A stretch of 64,000 nt of DNA, taken from Betaproteobacteria bacterium HGW-Betaproteobacteria-7 (GTDB lineage: Bacteria; Pseudomonadota; Gammaproteobacteria; Burkholderiales; Rhodocyclaceae). The stretch lies in the NCBI GenBank assembly GCA_002840765.1, contig PHCE01000005.1, positions 1-64,000 of the forward strand, in the 5' to 3' direction. A program made the position numbers and the translations under genes. The notes beneath the pieces were generated by a model, which ran no database searches, had not been told where the DNA came from, and was given only the letters and a program-made list of their open reading frames with translations. Below are positions 1-7,808 of the stretch, piece after piece. Within the stretch, counting starts at the first letter, position 1; each line of letters starts with the position of its first letter.

Positions 1-99
1 TTCTCGCTCGAAGGCAACACCGGCAAGGCTTTCCATACCCGCTCACGCCTGTTCACCGACAGCGAATGGGCCGAACTGCAGGCCGCTGGCCTGGTTTGA
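1..99 (+). CDS. C-terminal end of an unidentified protein (truncated by window edge)
   Basis: An open frame enters from the left edge in frame 1 and stops with TGA at 97-99. It gives 32 residues ending in EWAELQAAGLV. The tail is too short and too generic for a family assignment. It sits only 17 bases before the start of the cytochrome c gene, so the two are probably cotranscribed. If the locus carries a qhpR-type regulator or an aldehyde dehydrogenase it could be this gene or lie further left, but nothing visible supports either. Confidence 0.5.
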   Translation, partial: FSLEGNTGKAFHTRSRLFTDSEWAELQAAGLV

Positions 100-116
100 C
101 ACCGCAAGGAATGTTC

Positions 117-452
117 ATGAAAAAATATTTTGCTACCTGTGCGCTTTCGCTGATTGCTGCCGTTCTCTCTATCGCCCCCGTGTCCGTCGAGGCTAATGAG
201 CCAACCCGGATTCTCCGGAGAGCAAATTGCTTTGTTTGCCACTCCGTCGAAAGCAAGCGTATCGGCCCAGCCTATAAGGATGTCGCGGCCAGGTATCAAG
301 GCGATGACAGTATGCCGGCGAAATTATTCGACAAAGTGCGGAAAGGTGGCGCGGGGAACTGGGGAGATGTCGCGATGAGTCCGCACCCGAGCGAAACAAT
401 TAGCGATGATGATCTCAAGGCAATCATCCATTGGATTCTGTCCCGGAAGTAA
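117..452 (+). CDS. Small periplasmic monoheme cytochrome c (c551/c8 type)
   Basis: The 111-residue protein has a signal peptide (basic MKKY start, hydrophobic stretch, cleavage near VEA at residues 24-26). One heme site CFVCH lies at residues 38-42, and M87 in VAMSPHP is the likely distal ligand. Length and layout fit class I cytochrome c551/c552. The start at 117 is preferred over the in-frame ATG at 111 because AAGGA at 106-110 is well spaced only for 117. The gene precedes the amine dehydrogenase operon by 427 bases. By context it is a candidate electron acceptor for that enzyme; QHNDH is known to reduce small c-type cytochromes or azurin. The electron-acceptor role is inference. Confidence 0.85.
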   Translation: MKKYFATCALSLIAAVLSIAPVSVEANEPTRILRRANCFVCHSVESKRIGPAYKDVAARYQGDDSMPAKLFDKVRKGGAGNWGDVAMSPHPSETISDDDLKAIIHWILSRK

Positions 453-879
453 CAAAGAGCGCAAAAAGTACGTCATCAGCATTTTCCAAAGTGCCTGCAC
501 AAGACTGATCAGATCGACCGGAAACTCTGCAATCGGGCCAGGCCAATCGCAGCAGCAAACCTCTGCTCTGCACTACTCCCGAATTTCATCGCGCTATTGG
601 CAGCGACAACCGTCGCTGGATCGATATGGCGCCCCCCCCATTGCTTACACATCACCAGTAAGCGGCGCGAAATTCCCTTCTCGGGCGATGTTGTTATGAA
701 CCGATCTCCGAAGTGGCCGAATATTGATAGTTCGACCCGCTTTCGCGGCCGTTTCGCGATAGTTCGCCGAAGTTACTCCTCCTACTATCTCTCTCTGCTG
801 ATCCAGCAAGCTTTCCGCCGGCGAAATGAAATGGGTTCGTCATGTGCGGGATTCCCACCACCTATCGGAGGATTGATTA
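453..879 (+). promoter_or_regulatory. Intergenic control region upstream of the amine dehydrogenase operon
   Basis: No convincing gene is present in these 427 bases; the open frames across it lack start signals and family resemblance. The 3' half holds a 9-base direct repeat GATAGTTCG at 726-734 and 758-766, 32 bases apart (about three helical turns). A -10-like TACTAT lies at 783-788, so the downstream copy covers the expected -35 position. This is the layout of class II activation by AraC-type proteins, and QHNDH operons in other bacteria are controlled by an AraC-type activator, QhpR. TTTCGCG is also repeated at 741-747 and 752-758. The strong ribosome site CGGAGGA precedes qhpA. The regulatory reading is inference. 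Confidence 0.45.
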
Positions 880-2490
880 ATGAAAAAAAAGCACATGGCG
901 CGGGGGACTGGCGCCCTGGTGTTGGTTACCGGGCTGGCGATATCGGCTATCGGCAACCCGGCTCATGCGGCGCTTTCGGGTCAAGCGCTGGTTAATAGCA
1001 AATGTGCGACATGCCATGAGGCAAAGACCGACCAGCACTGGACACGGATCGGTGAAAGCCGTCGCACGCCCGAAGGATGGGACATGACCGTGGCGCGAAT
1101 GACTTTCGCCCACGGCGTGAAACTCTCCTCGGAAGAACGTGGTGCCGTCGTCAAATACCTGGCGGACACCTATGGTCTGGCACCGGACGAAACAGCGGAC
1201 CATCGCTACATCATCGAGCGGACACCCAGTGTCGTTGAGCATCCCGAAAGCAAACCGATCGGTGACACCTGCGCGCGTTGCCATTCCTATGGACGCATCG
1301 CGGTTCAACGACGTACCGAAGATGACTGGCGCAAGCTGGTTCATTTCCATGTCGGACAGTTCCCGGCCATCGAGATTCAGGCGGGTGGCCGCGACCGCAA
1401 TTGGTTCGAAATTGCAACGGGCGACGTTGCGAAGGAATTGGGCAAGGTGTACGGCTACGACACTGCGAGCTGGAAGCAGTGGCAAGCCCAGAAGCACGCG
1501 GATGCGAGTGGCGTCTGGCGGCTGGTCGGAAATCGTCCCGGCGTAGGCGCTTACGAAGGAAAAGCGACGATCGCCAGGACCGGCGACGACCGCTATTCCG
1601 TGGCCATGGTGATGCGCTACGAAAACGGTTCGGAGGAGTCCGCGAAGGGTTCCGCCATCGTTTACACGGGGCACGAATGGCGCGCAACGCTGAAACAGGG
1701 CGGCCGCGACATTCACCAGGTGTTCAGCCTGGGAGCGAACGGGGCCGAACTGAATGGTCGCTGGTTCGAAGCGAATAACGACGCAGTTGGTGGAACCATG
1801 CGGGCGGTTCGGGCTGACAAGGGAGTTCCTGCGTCAGTGCTTTCAGTTCAGCCTGCCATGGTCCGCGCGGGGATGCGGACAACGCTGGCAATCAACGGCG
1901 TCGGGCTGAACGGAGAGGTCAACCTCGGTCGCGGCGTCAAAGTCATCAAGCTTGTCGAGCAATCGGCTGAGCGCATCGTGGCCGAGGTGGAAGTCGCCAA
2001 GGATGTGGCGAGCAGTTCCCGCGACGTGCAGGTTGGGCGTGCAAGCGGAGCCGGCCTGCTGAAGCTCTACAAGCAGATCGACTACGTGAAGGTCCTTCCC
2101 CAGCATCCGATGGCGCGCGTCGGCGGCAATGGCGGCTCCCAGCCAAAAGTACCGGCGCAATTGGAAGCCATCGCCTGGGCTGCCGGGCCGGATGGCAAAC
2201 CGGGCACCGCCGATGACATCCGCCTGGGTGCAGTTCCCGCTGCCTGGTCCGTCGACAACCTGAACAAGATGGCTGCTGAGATGCAGGACACGAAATTCGC
2301 CGGCCGTATCGAACAAACCGGCCTCTTCGTGCCCAACGGCGCCGGCCCCAACGCGGAGCGAAAGTACAAGACCAACAATGCCGGCGAGCTGAAAGTCACG
2401 GCGACGGTCAAGGATGGTTCGCGGATGGTCAAGGCGAGCGCGCCACTGATCGTGACGGTTCAACGCTTCAATGATCCCCCGATCCGCTGA
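880..2490 (+). CDS. qhpA: Quinohemoprotein amine dehydrogenase alpha subunit (diheme)
   Basis: The 536-residue periplasmic subunit carries both hemes of QHNDH, which oxidises primary amines to aldehydes and passes electrons from the gamma-subunit CTQ cofactor to an external acceptor. A signal peptide (residues 1-30, ending AHA) is followed by heme motifs CATCH at 42-46 and CARCH at 131-135. The rest, after about residue 170, is predicted beta-rich and matches the three beta-barrel domains of the known alpha subunit. The length is close to that of the Paracoccus and Pseudomonas proteins. The start has a strong CGGAGGA Shine-Dalgarno sequence. It is the first gene of the cluster; qhpD starts 25 bases after its stop. 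Confidence 0.95.
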   Translation: MKKKHMARGTGALVLVTGLAISAIGNPAHAALSGQALVNSKCATCHEAKTDQHWTRIGESRRTPEGWDMTVARMTFAHGVKLSSEERGAVVKYLADTYGLAPDETADHRYIIERTPSVVEHPESKPIGDTCARCHSYGRIAVQRRTEDDWRKLVHFHVGQFPAIEIQAGGRDRNWFEIATGDVAKELGKVYGYDTASWKQWQAQKHADASGVWRLVGNRPGVGAYEGKATIARTGDDRYSVAMVMRYENGSEESAKGSAIVYTGHEWRATLKQGGRDIHQVFSLGANGAELNGRWFEANNDAVGGTMRAVRADKGVPASVLSVQPAMVRAGMRTTLAINGVGLNGEVNLGRGVKVIKLVEQSAERIVAEVEVAKDVASSSRDVQVGRASGAGLLKLYKQIDYVKVLPQHPMARVGGNGGSQPKVPAQLEAIAWAAGPDGKPGTADDIRLGAVPAAWSVDNLNKMAAEMQDTKFAGRIEQTGLFVPNGAGPNAERKYKTNNAGELKVTATVKDGSRMVKASAPLIVTVQRFNDPPIR

Positions 2491-2515
2491 CGCAGATAGG
2501 CCAGAGGAGACGCCA

Positions 2516-3958
2516 ATGTCTGAAGCCAATCTGCTTTACGTCGATGCCAACGCGTTCCATGACGTTGCGGTGAAAGGGCGCCGGGTGCTGCTGCACGTGC
2601 CGAGTACGGGGATTTTCGATCTCGACGAAGTAACGGGTGAGGTTCTGGATTTCGTCCGGCCACGTTCGAGCGTCAGTTTCGACGATCTGCAGGCACGCTT
2701 CCTGGATCGGGGTGCGCCGAACCTGATCGCCGATGCCATCGAGGACCTGAAGTCGCTGGGTGTCCTGCGCAGCGCGCCGGCCATTCCCGATCACGGGCCC
2801 GGGATCAGCGTCAGCGAGTTTCCGCTCAGTACGATCGTGCTCAACGTCAATACCGGCTGCAATCTGAGCTGCACGTATTGCTACAAGGAGGATCTGACGA
2901 CGCCGTCGAAGGGCGACAAGCTCAGCCTGGAAAAAGCCAGGCAGGGTATCGAGCTGCTGCTGCGCGAAGGGGCCAGGCGGGAGCGCGTCAACGTGGTGTT
3001 CTTCGGCGGCGAGCCGCTGACCAATATGCCGTTGATCCGCGCCGTCACCGAGTACGCCGAGCAGCGCTGCCGTGAAGAAGGCAAGTCCCTGGACCTGTCC
3101 TTGACCACCAATGCGACCTTGTTGACGGAAGACATTGTCGACTACTTCCAGGCGCACCGTTTCGGCATCTCGATCAGCATGGATGGCCCCCAGGCCATCC
3201 ATGACAAGCGCCGGAAGACCATCGGCGGCAAGGGAACCTACGAGGTCGTGGCGGCGAAGAGCCGGATGCTGCTGGCGCGCTACACAGCACGGCCGGTCGG
3301 CGCCCGCGTCACCTTGACCGCGGGTTACTCCGACGTGGCGGCGATCCATCACCACCTGAAGAACGAGATCGGTTTCGCCGAGGTCGGTTTCGCGCCGGTC
3401 ACCAGCAATCCGGTCGAAGTCTTCAATCTGGTGGGCGATGAACTGCGCGCGGTGTTCGAGGCGATGAAATCCCTGGGAAGGGAATACGTTGCCGCGGCCA
3501 TCACCGGAGAAAACATCGGTTTCTCCAACATGCACCAGTTGCTGAGCGATCTCTACGAGGGGCGCCGGAAGGCGTTGCCGTGCGGCGCCGGCGTTGGGCT
3601 GCTGGCGGTGGATCACAAGGGGGACTTGAACCTTTGCCACCGTTTCACCGGGTCCGAATTGCCGATCTTCGGCAATGTCGAGTCCGGCATCGCCAAGGCG
3701 GAACTCGGCGCCTTCATGGAAAAAGCTCTGGATCGCTCGGAACGCGGTTGCTCCACCTGCCGCATCCGAAACCTTTGCTCGGGCGGCTGCTACCACGAGT
3801 CGTATGCCAATTTCAGTGATCCCCATTCGCCCGTCTATCACTACTGCGACCTGTTGAGGGAGTGGGTGGATTTCGGCATCGAAGCCTATCTGGAAATCCT
3901 CCAGAAAAACCCTGCTTTCCTTCACCGTCATGTCGCCAACAGGAGTTCTGAATTATGA
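2516..3958 (+). CDS. qhpD: Radical SAM peptide-modifying enzyme that forms Cys-to-Asp/Glu thioether crosslinks in QhpC
   Basis: The 480-residue protein has the radical SAM cluster motif CX3CX2C at C115, C119 and C122 (CNLSCTYC). A C-terminal SPASM-type region with multiple cysteines ([12 protein letters not shown] and a later C before the end) should bind auxiliary Fe-S clusters. QhpD is known to make the three intrapeptidyl thioether bonds between Cys and Asp/Glu methylene carbons in the gamma subunit, acting in the cytoplasm before export. ATG at 2516, with AGAGGAGA upstream, is chosen over in-frame upstream starts that overlap qhpA. Its stop overlaps the qhpC start (ATGA), which fits coupled synthesis of enzyme and substrate. 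Confidence 0.95.
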   Translation: MSEANLLYVDANAFHDVAVKGRRVLLHVPSTGIFDLDEVTGEVLDFVRPRSSVSFDDLQARFLDRGAPNLIADAIEDLKSLGVLRSAPAIPDHGPGISVSEFPLSTIVLNVNTGCNLSCTYCYKEDLTTPSKGDKLSLEKARQGIELLLREGARRERVNVVFFGGEPLTNMPLIRAVTEYAEQRCREEGKSLDLSLTTNATLLTEDIVDYFQAHRFGISISMDGPQAIHDKRRKTIGGKGTYEVVAAKSRMLLARYTARPVGARVTLTAGYSDVAAIHHHLKNEIGFAEVGFAPVTSNPVEVFNLVGDELRAVFEAMKSLGREYVAAAITGENIGFSNMHQLLSDLYEGRRKALPCGAGVGLLAVDHKGDLNLCHRFTGSELPIFGNVESGIAKAELGAFMEKALDRSERGCSTCRIRNLCSGGCYHESYANFSDPHSPVYHYCDLLREWVDFGIEAYLEILQKNPAFLHRHVANRSSEL

Positions 3959-4275
3959 AAAATATCAAGCCGCTGAATCGTAAGGCCCACCAGATCGAAA
4001 CCGCTCCGACCGAGGAAGCCGCCGAAAAGGTGGTGGCCATGTCGGCCGCCGTTGCCGGATGTTCAACCACGTTCGATCCGGGCTGGGAACTCGACCCCTT
4101 CATGGGCGTGGCAGGACTTTGCCAGCCGATGGAGGCCGATCTCTATGGTTGCTCGGATCCTTGCTGGTGGCCTGCCCAGGTCCCCGACACGCTGCACAAC
4201 TACCCGAAATGGAACGAGGGTCGTGACGATGCGGCACGCGACTGGCAGTCGCTGCAAAGCGTCTTTCCCAAGTGA
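3955..4275 (+). CDS. qhpC: Amine dehydrogenase gamma subunit precursor (CTQ cofactor peptide)
   Basis: The 106-residue precursor is post-translationally modified into the catalytic subunit. With the mature chain taken to begin at S30, the residues known for QHNDH fall exactly in register. Thioether pairs are C36-E45 (7-16), C56-D62 (27-33) and C70-D78 (41-49); C66 and W72 (37-43) form cysteine tryptophylquinone. The first 29 residues are a charged leader rather than a Sec signal, as expected for a peptide processed by QhpD, QhpG and QhpE and exported by QhpF. The start overlaps the qhpD stop, and AGGAG lies upstream. Identification rests on the full set of modified residues. Confidence 0.97.
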   Translation: MKNIKPLNRKAHQIETAPTEEAAEKVVAMSAAVAGCSTTFDPGWELDPFMGVAGLCQPMEADLYGCSDPCWWPAQVPDTLHNYPKWNEGRDDAARDWQSLQSVFPK

Positions 4276-4313
4276 TGCACCGGGTCACACCACCAAATCA
4301 GAGGAATTTTCAA

Positions 4314-5429
4314 ATGCTGACAAAGAACAAGTTAACTACCGCGTGTCTGGCCAATGCCACCGCCGCCGCATTGCTCACCCTGTATTCGGCCGGCGTGTTG
4401 GCAAAGGACTACATCGTCACCACCGCCCGCCCCGACGTCCTGTTCGTGGTGGACGCCAAGGAGCGCAAGGTCGTCAAGACCCACAAAATCCCGAACACGT
4501 CGATGGGCAACAGCCCGATCACGGTCGTGCCGTCGCGCGATGGCAAGGTGGCGTACATCATCCATAACCGCTGGGAGACGGTCTCGGGGATCGACCTGGA
4601 AAATGGCAAGGAGGTTTTCCGGGCCGAACTGTCGGAAGGTGAAGACCTTCGCGGCAAGGCCGTCTTTGCCATGGACCTGAGCCCCGACGGCAAGGAACTC
4701 GCCGTCTTCGTCAATCCCACCCGCCTGCTGCCAGGCGAATACCAGGTGCTGGACCCCTACATCGCGATCTACCGTACCGATGCGGGCACCGACGCCAAGC
4801 CTGAGCGCAAGTTGCCGTCGCCTCGCCGGGTGTCGACACTCGCCTATTCGGCGAAAGGCGACACCCTTTACACCTTCAGTTGGGAGATGCTCAAGCTCGA
4901 TCCAAAGACTGGTGCGGTGAAGGGCCAACACCCCTGGCGTAGCTGGAAGGAGCCCAACCGGGGCGAGCCGGACACGCTGGCCATCTGGCCGCAGTGGGAG
5001 CAGACCAACATCTTCGCCACGCCGTACTACAAAGTGGCCACTGACAAGGAGGCTGGCGATCCGGCTGCGTTGCGTGCGGGTATCTGGGCGCTCGACCTGG
5101 AAAAGGACACCGTCAGCTTCAAGGAATTCGAGGACGCTTCGGTGGTGCTCTTCTCGTCGGCGGTCAATCCGGTCCGGCGCAATGAGGTGTACACGGTCTA
5201 TACGCAATTGACGCGCACCGACATGAAGACCGGCAAGATGGACCGCGTCGATCTCGATCACACCTACTACGACGTGAACGTGTCGAGCGACGGCAGCGAG
5301 TTGTACATCGGCGGCACGCAGGGCGACATCGCGGTCTACGACAGCAAGAGCCTGAAACGCATCGGCAACATCCGGACGCCTGGCGGTGGCGATCAGGTGT
5401 TGAGTTCGCTGCGGATCTTCAAGCGCTGA
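4314..5429 (+). CDS. qhpB: Quinohemoprotein amine dehydrogenase beta subunit (beta propeller)
   Basis: The 371-residue protein has a signal peptide ending near GVLA (about residue 30). The mature part repeats short blades rich in Gly, Asp and Val (DVLFVVDAKERKVV, YIGGTQGDIAVYD), as in the seven-bladed propeller of QHNDH beta that supports the active site with gamma. ATG at 4314 follows GAGGAA with good spacing. An in-frame ATG at 4272 overlapping the qhpC end would add 14 residues ahead of the signal peptide and has no ribosome site. It lies between qhpC and qhpF, the usual order. Confidence 0.93.
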   Translation: MLTKNKLTTACLANATAAALLTLYSAGVLAKDYIVTTARPDVLFVVDAKERKVVKTHKIPNTSMGNSPITVVPSRDGKVAYIIHNRWETVSGIDLENGKEVFRAELSEGEDLRGKAVFAMDLSPDGKELAVFVNPTRLLPGEYQVLDPYIAIYRTDAGTDAKPERKLPSPRRVSTLAYSAKGDTLYTFSWEMLKLDPKTGAVKGQHPWRSWKEPNRGEPDTLAIWPQWEQTNIFATPYYKVATDKEAGDPAALRAGIWALDLEKDTVSFKEFEDASVVLFSSAVNPVRRNEVYTVYTQLTRTDMKTGKMDRVDLDHTYYDVNVSSDGSELYIGGTQGDIAVYDSKSLKRIGNIRTPGGGDQVLSSLRIFKR

Positions 5430-5436
5430 TTCGCCC

Positions 5437-7164
5437 ATGAGCGCAGAAGCAATCCGGCTTCCTGCCACGGTACCGAACGCGGTGCCGGCGGTTCGGGGCA
5501 TCAGAGATAAAGGCAGCCTGGGTCATTGGCTATGGTCCTTCATCCGCCCTGAACTGCCGGCATACGCGGCCGTGCTTCTGCTCTCCTTTCTTGCCGTAGC
5601 CGCTGGCCTGGCGCAGCCCTACCTGACCAAGACCTTGATCGATGAGGGCATCCTCGCCCATGATCGAACGGTCACCATGGCCACCGGCGGCTGGATGGTC
5701 GCGTTGGCATTTGGCGCCTTGCTCATCGGCTTTACCTGCCGGCGCATTCATGTCGCCGCCTCGGCGCGCTTGTTGCACCGGCTGCGCGAATCCCTGTTTT
5801 CGCACCTGCTGACCCTGTCGCCGGCGGTCTTTTCCCGCACCCGCCAAGGCGATCTGCTGGCCAGGCTGGAGGGTGATCTCGGTGAGGTGCAGCGTTTCTG
5901 TATCGATGCCGCCTTGTCGGCCATCAACTCGCTGCTGACGCTGATCGGCACGGTCGCCCTGCTCGGGCTGTGGAGTCCGCGGCTGGCTTTGTTCCTCGCC
6001 GCCCTGCTGACGGTCAATACCCTGGTGCTGGGCTGGGTGAGGCCGCGCATCGAAAACCTCTCGATCAGGGCGCGGGAAGCCGGCGTCGAGGTATCGAGCT
6101 TCCTCGTCGAAAAACTGGCGGCGGTACGCTGCATCCAGACCCACGTGGCCGAGGTGCGCGAAGGCGAGCAGTTGCGCAGCCTGCAAGACGCGGTACGCGA
6201 GCGCATGCTGGCCTTGCAACTGGTCGGCTACATCGGCGGGGCATTTCCGAACCTCGTGCTGTCGCTGGCGGTGATCGGCATCTTCGTCGGCGGCAGTCTG
6301 GCGATGACGGGCGTTGATGCATTGAGCCTCGGCACCTTGGTGGCTTTTGCCAGTTGCGTCCAGCGCGCCAGCGCGCCGGTGCATACCCTGATGGGGCTTT
6401 ATCTGCAATGGCAGCGGGTCAAGGTGGGCCTTGCGCGGGTGGCCGAACTGCACGCGCTAAGCCCGGCGCTGCCCATTCCCGCAGCCAGGCAGCAGGCCAG
6501 CGGTCCGGCGGGCGACATCGTCGCCGAAAACCTGGCTTTCACCTATCCCGGCAGCGACCGGGAAGCCGTATCGGGACTGAATTTCACCATTACCGCCGGC
6601 AGTAAGGTCTGGCTGCGGGGCGATTCGGGCAGCGGCAAGTCTACGTTCATCGATCTGCTGCACCGCCATTTCGCGCCGACGCGGGGCAGCCTGCGCCTTG
6701 GCGGGATCGAAGTGCGCGACCTCGATCCCGGAGTGCTGCGCCGACAGGTGGTGGTGGTCTCCCAGGAGGCAGTGCTCTTCGCCGGCTCGCTGGCTGACAA
6801 CATCCGTTACGGTCGCCCAGATGCCGAACCGGCAGCGGTGGCGCAAGCGGCCCGAGCGGCCGGCGTGTTCGAATTCGCCAGCCGCCTTCCTGAAGGTCTC
6901 GATACGCCGGTCGGCCCGCGTGGCGCCACATTGTCCGGTGGCGAACGGCAACGCGTAGCCCTGGCTCGCGCCCTGCTGATGGCGCCATCGGTCTTGGTGG
7001 TGGACGAAGGCACCTCGTCACTTGATGGGGCGCTGGAACAACGGACCCTGCAGGCGATCGATGCCTTGCTGCCACGGGCGACGCGGATCGTGGTTAGCCA
7101 CCGGGCTCTCGATGCGGCGGCCTTTGAACAGGTCGTCGATATGTCACGGAGCGCCGTATCTTGA
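5437..7164 (+). CDS. qhpF: ABC exporter for the modified gamma subunit
   Basis: The 575-residue half-transporter has an N-terminal six-helix membrane domain (about residues 35-325) and a C-terminal ATPase. Walker A GDSGSGKST is at 395-403, signature LSGGERQ at 499-505, Walker B VLVVDEG follows and a switch His lies near VVSHRA. It probably acts as a homodimer. In QHNDH systems QhpF carries the crosslinked QhpC across the inner membrane. It starts 7 bases after qhpB, and its stop overlaps the TTG start of qhpE. The family could export other peptides; operon position decides the assignment. Confidence 0.92.
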   Translation: MSAEAIRLPATVPNAVPAVRGIRDKGSLGHWLWSFIRPELPAYAAVLLLSFLAVAAGLAQPYLTKTLIDEGILAHDRTVTMATGGWMVALAFGALLIGFTCRRIHVAASARLLHRLRESLFSHLLTLSPAVFSRTRQGDLLARLEGDLGEVQRFCIDAALSAINSLLTLIGTVALLGLWSPRLALFLAALLTVNTLVLGWVRPRIENLSIRAREAGVEVSSFLVEKLAAVRCIQTHVAEVREGEQLRSLQDAVRERMLALQLVGYIGGAFPNLVLSLAVIGIFVGGSLAMTGVDALSLGTLVAFASCVQRASAPVHTLMGLYLQWQRVKVGLARVAELHALSPALPIPAARQQASGPAGDIVAENLAFTYPGSDREAVSGLNFTITAGSKVWLRGDSGSGKSTFIDLLHRHFAPTRGSLRLGGIEVRDLDPGVLRRQVVVVSQEAVLFAGSLADNIRYGRPDAEPAAVAQAARAAGVFEFASRLPEGLDTPVGPRGATLSGGERQRVALARALLMAPSVLVVDEGTSSLDGALEQRTLQAIDALLPRATRIVVSHRALDAAAFEQVVDMSRSAVS

Positions 7165-7808
7165 AGCGGGCCCGGGTCGGCCTCATCGACAGCGCGCTGG
7201 GCCAGGCTTTCGACGCCTCCGTGCTAGCCGCACATTCCTTTGCCGGAGCTTGCGATGAACGTTTCGAACATGGCGAACAGATCGCGGCTTGCGTGCTGCA
7301 ACACTGTCCGTCCGCCCGCCTGCTGGTGGCCAGCGTGCTCGACCGACGGCGCGAAGGCCGCGTCGATGCAGTGGTGGACGGCCTGGCCTGGCTGGTCGAT
7401 GAGGGCGCACAAGTCATCAACATGAGCTTTGGCATGCCGCAGTTCAGCCCGCGCCTCGCGCAGGCTTGCCGTGCCGCCGCCGAGGCTGGCGTCGTACTCG
7501 TCGCTGCGGCCCCGGCCCGGGGCGATGCCGCCTTTCCTGCTGCTTTTGGCGACTGCATCGGCGTGAGCGGCGATGCACGCTGCGCGCCGGGCGAAGTCTC
7601 CTGGCTGGCGACCGGGGCGGCGGATTTCGGCACACATCCCTTTCTCGAGCCGGGCGATCCTCGCCGTGGCGGCGGTGCCAGCATTGCCAGCGCGCGCCTG
7701 AGCGGTTTGCTGGCGGCTTGGCTCGAAGCGGGCATGAAAGCCTCGGCATTGCGGGCCGAGCTGGAGCGCCGGGCGCGCTACGTCGGCCCGGAACGGCGCC
7801 ATGGGTGA
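7161..7808 (+). CDS. qhpE: Subtilisin-like leader peptidase of QhpC
   Basis: The 215-residue protein is a compact subtilisin fold with no signal peptide. The triad is visible: D10 in GLIDS, H37 in EHGEQ and S174 in GASIA. QhpE is known to remove the QhpC leader after crosslinking, in the cytoplasm. The start is TTG at 7161, overlapping the qhpF stop; no ATG fits the N-terminal Asp motif. Its stop overlaps the next gene by 8 bases, so translation is probably coupled. Lack of a signal peptide and small size separate it from secreted subtilases. Confidence 0.9.
   Translation: MKRARVGLIDSALGQAFDASVLAAHSFAGACDERFEHGEQIAACVLQHCPSARLLVASVLDRRREGRVDAVVDGLAWLVDEGAQVINMSFGMPQFSPRLAQACRAAAEAGVVLVAAAPARGDAAFPAAFGDCIGVSGDARCAPGEVSWLATGAADFGTHPFLEPGDPRRGGGASIASARLSGLLAAWLEAGMKASALRAELERRARYVGPERRHG

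Noticed and set aside
627-644. Sigma54-like pair TGGC and TTGC upstream of qhpA
   Set aside because: The GG to GC distance is 13 bases instead of 10.
877-1716. 279-residue minus-strand frame opposite qhpA
   Set aside because: Shadow of the heme-containing alpha subunit; low-complexity Arg-rich composition.
2468-3931. Long minus-strand open frame opposite qhpD
   Set aside because: Mirror of a GC-rich coding strand; no start signal and no recognisable protein features.
5530-6453. 307-residue minus-strand frame opposite qhpF
   Set aside because: Gln/Arg-rich shadow of the ABC transporter gene.
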